DNA of 22,271 bases. It comes from an uncultured Rickettsiaceae bacterium. Lineage in GTDB: Bacteria > Pseudomonadota > Alphaproteobacteria > Rickettsiales > Rickettsiaceae. The stretch lies in contig CAJQOE010000097.1 in NCBI GenBank assembly GCA_905479885.1, forward strand, positions 1 to 22,271, read 5' to 3'. The notes below the pieces were generated by a model. The model made no database searches and was not told the DNA's origin. It worked only from the letters and a program-made list of their open reading frames with translations. Below are positions 16,467 through 22,271 of this stretch, one piece after another. The number at the start of each line of letters is the position of its first letter. Within the stretch, counting starts at the first letter, position 1. The position numbers and the translations under genes were made by a program.

Positions 16467-16935
16467 AGAGCTGCTTAATTTAGTTCAGCAAATTAAGGAA
16501 GCCAAGTCAGCTATTATAATTTCCACTGCTGAATCATGCACAGGCGGGATGCTTGCTGCGTACCTAACAGAACTTGCTGGCGCTTCTCATTATTTTGCAA
16601 CTGGTATCATTAGTTATTCTAATGCTGCTAAAATTAAGTTTTTGTCAGTCCAAAAGCAAACACTGGATAAATTCGGAGCCGTATCAGAAGAAGTAGCAAG
16701 AGAAATGGCGGAAGGTTGCAGAAAGGTTTCAGAAAGTGATCTGGCACTAGCAATTACTGGCATAGCAGGACCAGGCGGCGGTACGGTGCATAAACCAGTA
16801 GGCATGGTATGCTTTGGCGTGTCAACACCGTCTGGTACTAAAACTAGTACACATTATTTCAAAGGTAATCGAGCAGATGTAAGACAACAGGCATGCCTGA
16901 TAGCACTACAACTAATATTATCTGAAATAGTTTAA
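16450..16935 (+). CDS. pncC: Nicotinamide-nucleotide amidohydrolase (CinA C-terminal domain)
   Basis: PncC deamidates nicotinamide mononucleotide to nicotinate mononucleotide, recycling the NMN made by DNA ligase. The 161-residue stand-alone domain shows STAESCTGG (25-33), GIISYSNAAK, GAVSEEVAREMAEG and AITGIAGPGGG, all characteristic. The N-terminal CinA domain is absent, as in other short forms. The start could be the ATG at 16450 or at 16456; both lie inside the end of pgpA. The pgpA-pncC pairing is common in alphaproteobacteria. Confidence 0.93.
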   Translation: MLMLNKELLNLVQQIKEAKSAIIISTAESCTGGMLAAYLTELAGASHYFATGIISYSNAAKIKFLSVQKQTLDKFGAVSEEVAREMAEGCRKVSESDLALAITGIAGPGGGTVHKPVGMVCFGVSTPSGTKTSTHYFKGNRADVRQQACLIALQLILSEIV

Positions 16936-17095
16936 ATTAAGTAAATTATAATTATAGGGAAGGCGGCAGCTGTGATTTTGTCTGCTCAGTAATATATAAC
17001 CACAATATTGAGTGATTAATCCTAGCTCTTTTCTTGTAATTTATATTAAAATCAATTATCCTTGCGGCCAATAATAATAGCTACAAGTAGAATTT
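16936..17095 (+). promoter_or_regulatory. pheS upstream region with weak promoter candidate and hairpin
   Basis: This 160-bp gap contains no gene or tRNA that I can recognise. A weak hairpin (CTC-AGT-AATAT at 16985-16995 with ATATT-GAG at 17005-17012) follows pncC but has no U run. TTGTAA (17034-17039) and TATCCT (17057-17062) are 17 bases apart and could form the pheS promoter, though the -10 is poor. No T-box and no leader peptide rich in Phe codons was seen. Confidence 0.25.
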
Positions 17096-18136
17096 ATGTT
17101 AGAGCAAATATTGCAGTCAGCCACTGCTAAGATAGACGCAGCTAGAACTTCTCGTGAATTACAAGATTTGAAGGTAGAATTTCTTGGCAAGTCTAGTTTG
17201 ATTAATCAGGAAATGCAAAAGTTGGGCAAAGCTTCACCTGAAGAACGCAAAGCACTAGGGCAAAATATCAATCAAGTAAAACAGCAGATTCAGACGTTAA
17301 TAGACCAGCAGTCCGTGGTAATAGAAAAAGCGGAATTAAAAGAGCGTTTTCTTATTGATAAACTAGATTTAACGATTCCAGCAAGGCCAGTAAGATCTGG
17401 TAGCATACATCCTATTACTCAGTGTATGGATGAGTTAATTCAAGTGTTCGCTAAATATGGTTTTGACATTAAAGATGGTCCAAGCATTGAAGATGATTGG
17501 TATAATTTTACCGCATTAAATATTGACGAAAACCATCCAGCGCGACAAATGCATGATACGTTTTATTTGAAAAAAACGGATGAGAATACTAAGTTGCTTA
17601 GAACGCATACATCACCTATCCAGATTCGTACAATGCAGAATGAAAAACCCCCATATAGATTTATTGCTCCCGGTAGAACCTATCGTTCTGATTCAGATCT
17701 AACTCATACTCCTATGTTCCATCAAATTGAAGGTTTAGTGATTGACAAGAATATTCATATGGGCCATTTAAAACATGTGATTATTGATTTTATCCGTACT
17801 TTTTTTGAGCAATCAAATATTGAAGTGCAATTTAGGCCAAGTTTTTTCCCTTTCACCGAGCCATCAGCAGAAGTTGATATTAAAATGAACAAAGATGATA
17901 AATGGCTTGAGGTGCTAGGTTGTGGCATGGTGCATCCTAACGTCCTGCGGAATGTTGGGATCGACCCAGAAGAATATCAAGGCTTTGCTTTTGGCCTTGG
18001 GGTCGAGCGTTTTGCTATGCTTAAATACGGTATTCATGATTTACGTCAGTTTTTTGAGGGTGATATGCGTTGGTTAAATCATTATAATTTTGGTGCTCTA
18101 GATATACCAACACTTGCAGGAGGGTTAACAAAATGA
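17096..18136 (+). CDS. pheS: Phenylalanyl-tRNA synthetase alpha subunit
   Basis: PheS is the catalytic class II subunit of the alpha2-beta2 enzyme that charges tRNA-Phe. The 346-residue protein has the N-terminal coiled-coil arm (about 1-85) that contacts tRNA. Motif 2 is GRTYRSDSDLTHTPMFHQIE (from residue 193) and motif 3 is GFAFGLGVERFAMLKYGI (296-313). Length is normal. Its TGA stop overlaps the pheT ATG (ATGA), so the subunits are translationally coupled. The Shine-Dalgarno sequence before the ATG is weak (AAGTAGA). Confidence 0.97.
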   Translation: MLEQILQSATAKIDAARTSRELQDLKVEFLGKSSLINQEMQKLGKASPEERKALGQNINQVKQQIQTLIDQQSVVIEKAELKERFLIDKLDLTIPARPVRSGSIHPITQCMDELIQVFAKYGFDIKDGPSIEDDWYNFTALNIDENHPARQMHDTFYLKKTDENTKLLRTHTSPIQIRTMQNEKPPYRFIAPGRTYRSDSDLTHTPMFHQIEGLVIDKNIHMGHLKHVIIDFIRTFFEQSNIEVQFRPSFFPFTEPSAEVDIKMNKDDKWLEVLGCGMVHPNVLRNVGIDPEEYQGFAFGLGVERFAMLKYGIHDLRQFFEGDMRWLNHYNFGALDIPTLAGGLTK

Positions 18137-20514
18137 GATTTACTATATCATGGCTTAAGCAATTTTTAGATACAGATGCTAGTTTAGAACAGATTGCCAA
18201 TAGCCTGACTATGACAGGTTTAGAAGTAGAAGAAATTGAAGATCGCATGAATGAACTAGCGGTATTTGAAGTAGCTGAAATTCTATCAACTGAGCCACAC
18301 CCAGATGCAGATAAATTGAAATTATGCAAGGTGCAAACTAAATCAGAAATATTGCAAATTGTATGCGGTGCTTCAAATGCTAGGGCGGGAATAAAAGTTG
18401 TGCTTGCAAAAGTTGGGGCCTTAATCCCCAATGGTAATTTTAAGATTAAACAAGCAAAAATACGTGGCATTGATAGTTATGGTATGATGTGTTCATTCGA
18501 GGAGCTGGGATTAAAAGGAGATTCGACTGGTATTATTGAGCTTAATGCAGAGGCTATTATTGGTGATGTAGCAGCAAAATATCTTGGCGCAGATGATCCT
18601 GTTATTCATATTAATATCACTCCAAATAGAGCAGATGCGCTCGGGGTATACGGTGTAGCTCGCGATTTAGCTGCGTCTGGCGTTGGACGTTTAAAAGAAC
18701 TTACAATAGCTTCTATCGCTGAACAATTTGAGACAGATGTGACCCTAGATGTCAAGGATAGCATTGCTTGCCCTCTATTTGCTATCAGAGAAATTAAAGG
18801 TTTAAATAATACAAAATCTCCAGAATGGTTGAAGAATCTGCTTGAGAATATTGGTGTTGGTTCTATTTCACCTTTAGTGGACGTGACAAACTATATTTCA
18901 TATAGCTTTGGGCAACCAATGCACGCCTATGATGCGGATAAAATTAGCAAAAATCTCACTGTTGAAACTCTGAATTCAGATGCTAAAATTAAAGCATTAA
19001 ACGAGAAAGAATATGCACTAAAAGCAGGTGATATAGTTATACGCGATGCACATGAGATACATTGTCTAGCAGGTATTATTGGTGGTGAAAATAGCGCATG
19101 CGATGTGACTACAAAACGTGTTATTTTAGAAGCTGCTAGTTTCAATGCAGAGCATATCACGAAAACTGGAAGGCGCATAATGGTTGATACTGATTCTAGG
19201 TATCGTTTCGAGCGTAATGTCGACCGAGAATTCACACTTAAAGCGCTGGATTTTGCTACAGATCTTATAGTATCTATTTGTGGTGGTATTCCGTCGAAAT
19301 TGGTGAGTTCTGGAAGCACTGATTTACCAGTGCGAACTATTAATTTTCCACTAGATTTTTTGAAGTCTCGTACCAATGTTACGTTATCTGCAGATGCAAT
19401 ATGCGATATATTAAATAAGTTAGGTTTTGTCTGCCTGGTTAACTCTTCATCTATAGATATTACCATCCCTAGTTGGCGTTATGATGTATCTATTAAAGAA
19501 GATATCGTAGAAGAAATAGTCCGTATTTATGGGTACGATAAACTGCCAGAAGATCCATTGCCGCCAGTAAATGTTGCGAGAATTATACCTCGCGAGCAAA
19601 GGCGTATTTCAGATATTAAACGTTTATTAGCAAGTGGTGGCTATACTGAAATTGTTACTTGGTCGTTTATGGACAGCCAAAAAGCTAAGTTATTTTCTCC
19701 CATTAAGGAAGAATTGACTTTACTGAACCCAATTAGTTCAGATTTAGATTATATGCGACCATCAATTCTTCCAAATTTACTACGTGTTGCTAATAATAAT
19801 ATTAATAGATCTTTTCGAGATTTATCATTATTTGAAGTAGGACCTATTTTTGAAAATGTTGGCAATAAAGTTGTTACTAGTGCAAGTGGTATCAGGACGG
19901 GAATGAATGCAACTAAGAATAATCACGGAGATAGCCGCTTATTTGATATATTTGATATTAAAGCAGATTTGGCAAATATCTTAGCTTTAGTCGGGCTGGA
20001 TATTAATAAATGTCAAATTAAAGGGAGTGCGCCAGATTATTATCACCCAACTCGTTCTGCAGCTATTTGTTTAGGTAAAAATGTTTTGGGATATTTTGGT
20101 CAAGTACATCCTTTGGTTTTGAAGCAATTTGAAATTGATAATGATGTGATAGCTTTTGAACTTAATATATCTAAGTTACCTTTTAATAAGGAAAAATATG
20201 GAAAGAAACTTGAATGGCAGACCTCTGATTACCAAAAAATAACCCGTGATTATGCCTTTATAGTTGATGCAGCTCAGCCGGTTGGCGAGTTGCTAAATTT
20301 CATAAAGAATACAGACAAAAAATTGGTTAAGTCTGTAGATTTATTTGATATTTATTGTGGTGAAAAAATTGAAAAAGGCAAAAAGTCTGTAGCGCTTTCT
20401 GTGCATATCCAAGATGACAACAAAACTCTAATTGAAGCTGATATTGAGATGATAAATAGAGCAATTATTGATGGCATAGAACAGAAATTCGGAGCAGTTC
20501 TTAGAGATGGTTGA
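18133..20514 (+). CDS. pheT: Phenylalanyl-tRNA synthetase beta subunit
   Basis: PheT is the 793-residue structural and editing subunit. Domains appear in the standard order: B1 N-terminal strand, tRNA-binding OB fold (about 39-148, with PHPDADKLKLCKVQT at 55-69), and B3/B4 editing domain (around SPLVDVTNYISYSFGQPMHA). The B5 DNA-binding-like domain follows, then a catalytic-like core (ending near LFEVGPIF), and the C-terminal FDX-ACB domain (about 700-793), which grips the anticodon. All segments look intact. The stop TGA is followed by one codon and then, in the same frame, the GTG start of the next gene. Confidence 0.97.
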   Translation: MRFTISWLKQFLDTDASLEQIANSLTMTGLEVEEIEDRMNELAVFEVAEILSTEPHPDADKLKLCKVQTKSEILQIVCGASNARAGIKVVLAKVGALIPNGNFKIKQAKIRGIDSYGMMCSFEELGLKGDSTGIIELNAEAIIGDVAAKYLGADDPVIHINITPNRADALGVYGVARDLAASGVGRLKELTIASIAEQFETDVTLDVKDSIACPLFAIREIKGLNNTKSPEWLKNLLENIGVGSISPLVDVTNYISYSFGQPMHAYDADKISKNLTVETLNSDAKIKALNEKEYALKAGDIVIRDAHEIHCLAGIIGGENSACDVTTKRVILEAASFNAEHITKTGRRIMVDTDSRYRFERNVDREFTLKALDFATDLIVSICGGIPSKLVSSGSTDLPVRTINFPLDFLKSRTNVTLSADAICDILNKLGFVCLVNSSSIDITIPSWRYDVSIKEDIVEEIVRIYGYDKLPEDPLPPVNVARIIPREQRRISDIKRLLASGGYTEIVTWSFMDSQKAKLFSPIKEELTLLNPISSDLDYMRPSILPNLLRVANNNINRSFRDLSLFEVGPIFENVGNKVVTSASGIRTGMNATKNNHGDSRLFDIFDIKADLANILALVGLDINKCQIKGSAPDYYHPTRSAAICLGKNVLGYFGQVHPLVLKQFEIDNDVIAFELNISKLPFNKEKYGKKLEWQTSDYQKITRDYAFIVDAAQPVGELLNFIKNTDKKLVKSVDLFDIYCGEKIEKGKKSVALSVHIQDDNKTLIEADIEMINRAIIDGIEQKFGAVLRDG

Positions 20515-20517
20515 GTA

Positions 20518-21246
20518 GTGAAAAAAATATCACAAGAAGTAATTGATGCTTTAAATAGCGGCCAGAGAGAATCCGGCAACCTTATGGAGTTTCTTTCTGT
20601 AGATATAAAGCTATTACTAAAGAATGTACTGCCTGAATTTTCTTGTCCAATATTCCCAGGTAATTTTGGTGTTACCAAGAAGTATAGGTTGATCGGTACA
20701 GAGCTACAAAAGCAATTTGGCTTTGAGATATTTGAAAAATTAAAAGCACATAAATCAGATACTATACGCACATTTGCATGCTATCTTCTTGGAGAACAAA
20801 AAATTTCTTTTGTTCAAAAACTAAAATTAGTACGGCCGCTAGCTGATGATAACAATGCAGGAGTGCGTGAATGGGCATGGATTGTGCTACGGGATGATTT
20901 GATACTAGATTTAGAAGACTCAATAAAATTACTTGTAGCATGGACATCAGATCCATCTGATAATATAAGACGTTTTGCTTCTGAGTTAACAAGACCTAGA
21001 GGCGTGTGGTGTAAACATATTACAGCATTGCGTGCCCAGCCATGGCTGGGACTACCAATATTGTTACCACTTTATTCTGATCCAGCAAAATATGTACAAC
21101 TTTCTGTAGGTAATTGGCTTAATGATGCAGGAAAAGATCATCCGAGTTGGGTAATTGATCTCTGTAGAGAATGGCAAAATAATTCTTCTACTGCAGAGAC
21201 CAATAAAATTTGCAAACGAGCAATGCGTAATTTATCTACTTTGTGA
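20518..21246 (+). CDS. AlkC/AlkD-like HEAT-repeat DNA alkylation repair family protein
   Basis: This 242-residue alpha-helical protein is built from HEAT-like repeats. The segments VREWAW (116-121), SDNIRRFASELTRPRG (147-162) and SVGNWLNDAGKDHPSWV (196-212) match the AlkC (COG4335-type) family of 3-methyladenine DNA glycosylase-like proteins. Whether it is an active glycosylase cannot be decided. The start is GTG at 20518, two codons after the pheT stop and in the same frame; the first ATG is 22 codons later and would remove helix 1. It is probably cotranscribed with pheST. Its last 15 bases overlap the convergent gene. Confidence 0.75.
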   Translation: MKKISQEVIDALNSGQRESGNLMEFLSVDIKLLLKNVLPEFSCPIFPGNFGVTKKYRLIGTELQKQFGFEIFEKLKAHKSDTIRTFACYLLGEQKISFVQKLKLVRPLADDNNAGVREWAWIVLRDDLILDLEDSIKLLVAWTSDPSDNIRRFASELTRPRGVWCKHITALRAQPWLGLPILLPLYSDPAKYVQLSVGNWLNDAGKDHPSWVIDLCREWQNNSSTAETNKICKRAMRNLSTL

Positions 21247-21786
21247 CTTAGATTTACCATGGGATATGACTGGTGTTTGTTCAGGACTTATAGGTTTAGG
21301 TACAAATTTTGCTGCTGCAGGTTTTGTAGTGGTTTGGTTAGCAGTTTGCGCTTGTTGAAATGCTTTATTTTCTTTACGTGAATCTAGCCCGGCTTTGACA
21401 GCTGTGCCTGCTAAGATGCTAGCGGCAATGATGGTACCGGCTGGAAATATTGTTGCTGTTAATCCTACAAGCAGAGCCTTACCTTTGTTTTTCATAATTT
21501 TCTGGCCTAAGTTGCCAAGCATATTTTTTGGTTTTTGTGGACCTTTTGGAGGGTGCGCTTGGTTATATTCTTTCTGTAGTTTATTGGTTTTGTACCCTGT
21601 AAAGCCAGCATTGCCAACAATAATCACCCCTGCTGCAACCGTCAGAATAGGCGCAATAGGAGCTGCTGCTAACATAACGGCTAATAAAGCAGTTTTTTTA
21701 GGGTTATCTTTTATTTGTTGTTTTATAGTTTCTAAGAAGCCTTTTGGCTTTTCATTTTCTAGAGGAGAATTTCTTGTCTTTGTCAT
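21232..21786 (-). CDS. Duplicated double-hairpin membrane protein, unknown function
   Basis: This 184-residue basic protein is not recognised. It has two similar halves: about 17-76 (amphipathic lead-in, then the hydrophobic stretch 31-62) and about 89-146 (lead-in, then 103-131). Each half is followed by a charged KLQKEYNQ/KENKAFQQ-like helix. QKIMKNKGKALL in the second half parallels QQIKDNPKKTALL in the first. The hydrophobic parts are rich in Ala, Gly and Pro and could form membrane hairpins. The tail (147-184) is Gln/Thr/Pro-rich and probably disordered. There is no classical signal peptide and no strong Shine-Dalgarno sequence. A host-interaction role is possible but unsupported. A hairpin terminator lies just upstream, so it needs its own promoter. 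Confidence 0.65.
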   Translation of the reverse strand: MTKTRNSPLENEKPKGFLETIKQQIKDNPKKTALLAVMLAAAPIAPILTVAAGVIIVGNAGFTGYKTNKLQKEYNQAHPPKGPQKPKNMLGNLGQKIMKNKGKALLVGLTATIFPAGTIIAASILAGTAVKAGLDSRKENKAFQQAQTANQTTTKPAAAKFVPKPISPEQTPVISHGKSKSQSR

Positions 21787-21802
21787 ATATTATCTAGTAA
21801 GA

Positions 21803-21837
21803 AATAGTGGCTATTCTTTAAATAAATAGCCACTATT
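21803..21837 (-). terminator. Perfect 13-bp hairpin, intrinsic terminator
   Basis: AATAGTGGCTATT (21803-21815) and its exact reverse complement (21825-21837) flank a nine-base loop. On the - strand the hairpin begins 8 bases after the stop of the pentapeptide-repeat frame (21846-21848) and is followed by a T-rich stretch (TTTCTT), not a clean T run. It separates that frame from the start of the next - strand gene at 21786. Confidence 0.7.
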
Positions 21838-21845
21838 ATTTATTG

Positions 21846-22172
21846 TTATATTGCTGCAACGTCACCGGATAAAACAATTTCTGGAATAATTATTGCCTCA
21901 TCTTCAGATCCTAGTAGAGATCCTTCTTCCAGGCTTTGCTCCTCCAGGTTAGCTTTTTCTAGAGCGGCCTTTTCTAGAGCAGCTTTTTCTAGAGCAGCGC
22001 TTTCCAGGGCAGATGCTTTTATACTTTTATAAATTTCTAAAGTTGCATTATTAGCAAAGTAGTCCTCATGGTTTTTGGCTATTCTGGTGGTTAATTCTAT
22101 ATTATTCTTAATAAATGCTGCTACGGGAGCATAATTAGTGTCTGAACGAAAAGGACGCTTTTTGAAAAAACT
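21846..22172 (-). pseudogene. Start-less pentapeptide-repeat open frame, 5' end lost at an inserted element
   Basis: The - strand is open for 108 codons before a TAA (21846-21848), but contains no ATG, GTG or TTG in frame. Sequence from about 22137 upstream is a TA-flanked repeat element, so the true gene part is about 21849-22136 (some 96 codons). The N-terminal part (KNNIELTTRIAKNHEDYF) is helical. It is followed by about seven five-residue repeats of the A(A/N)LEx type: ALES, AALEK three times, ANLEE, QSLEE, GSLLG (21909-22013). The acidic tail is GSEDEAIIIPEIVLSGDVAAI, shown here by its start GSEDE and end GDVAAI. The five-residue period suggests a pentapeptide-repeat protein or a long amphipathic helix. 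Family and function are not recognised. The terminator 8 bases downstream supports a real transcribed gene. Its 5' part is either lost or displaced by the insertion. Confidence 0.5.
21954..21998 (-). repeat. Three 15-bp tandem repeats encoding AALEK
   Basis: Three consecutive 15-base units on the - strand (GCTCTAGAAAAAGCT-like register; each encodes A-A-L-E-K) differ at only one or two positions. Degenerate units continue on both sides (21909-21953 and 21999-22013). The near identity points to recent slippage expansion. Confidence 0.85.
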
Positions 22173-22198
22173 TTAAAAAATTAACGGCTACCAGACAT
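22138..22198. repeat. Short TA-flanked inverted-end element, right copy (MITE-like)
   Basis: This 61-bp segment starts GTGTCTG and ends CAGACAT, bounded by TA at 22136-22137 and 22199-22200. Termini with the TA read TAGTGTCTG and, from the other side, TAATGTCTG (8 of 9 identical). The left 19 bases including TA are identical, in reverse orientation, to 119-137. The interior is AT-rich and shows no coding potential. It lies at the 5' break of the pentapeptide-repeat frame. Confidence 0.55.
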
Positions 22199-22271
22199 TA
22201 TTTTTTATATAAAACTGGAAAAAATTAGCTCTGCTATAAGATCAATGAATAAATTCTAACAATACAGTTAA
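22199..22271. other. AT-rich end of window, no gene seen
   Basis: No open frame of note is seen on either strand. On the - strand, TTGTTA near 22261 and TTATAG about 17 bases downstream could be a promoter that formerly served the pentapeptide-repeat gene, but this is weak. Confidence 0.3.

Noticed and set aside
16936..17095. tRNA, T-box or Phe-rich leader peptide upstream of pheS
   Set aside because: No cloverleaf, no T-box consensus and no short open frame with runs of Phe codons could be found.
20512..20520. TGA read as tryptophan (recoding) joining pheT and the AlkC-like gene
   Set aside because: TGG is used for Trp throughout, and other genes end cleanly at TGA where family lengths expect a stop.
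21909..22013. CRISPR-like or regulatory direct repeats
   Set aside because: The 15-base units are adjacent with no spacers and stay in one reading frame, encoding five-residue protein repeats.

Overview
The window looks like chromosomal DNA of an AT-rich alphaproteobacterium, most likely a reduced, host-associated member of the Rickettsiales that still carries flagellar export genes. This is inferred from strong A/T codon preference, tightly packed or overlapping genes, a class I (archaeal-type) lysyl-tRNA synthetase, a Coq7-type ubiquinone hydroxylase, AddA-type recombination, and fliO/fliP beside housekeeping genes. The species cannot be named from the sequence.

Left part (1-8261). A decayed tgt remnant on the + strand meets a long run of - strand genes. 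Read in transcription order from about 8261 downward these are dsbB, coq7 and sixA (disulfide formation, ubiquinone synthesis, a histidine-phosphate phosphatase), addA (DNA break repair), then a compact four-gene sulfur module: rhodanese-DUF2892, TauE/SafE permease, a persulfide-dioxygenase-type metallo-beta-lactamase-fold hydrolase, and DUF4396. The sulfur genes sit 2-5 bp apart and form a plausible sulfide/persulfide detoxification operon with no linked regulator.

Middle part (8324-15837). lysK and a MazG-like pyrophosphohydrolase run on the + strand and converge on a minimal MscS-like channel. Upstream of the channel on the - strand lies a continuous run: a stand-alone FlhB C-terminal domain protein (FlhX type), a small helical protein, fliO, fliP, trxA, and a 1016-residue multidomain FAD/Fe-S oxidoreductase that abuts trxA with no gap.

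Right part (15864-22271). On the + strand are pgpA-pncC (overlapping) and pheS-pheT followed in the same reading frame by an AlkC-like HEAT-repeat protein. These converge on a - strand protein with two duplicated membrane hairpins. Beyond it are a perfect 13-bp hairpin terminator and an open frame of pentapeptide repeats that has no start codon.

The most unusual signal is a short element near both ends of the window (94-135 and 22138-22198). Both copies share an identical 19-base end, have inverted-repeat-like termini and are bounded by TA dinucleotides. Each lies at the point where a gene is broken (tgt on the left, the pentapeptide-repeat gene on the right). No tRNA, rRNA or CRISPR array was seen.
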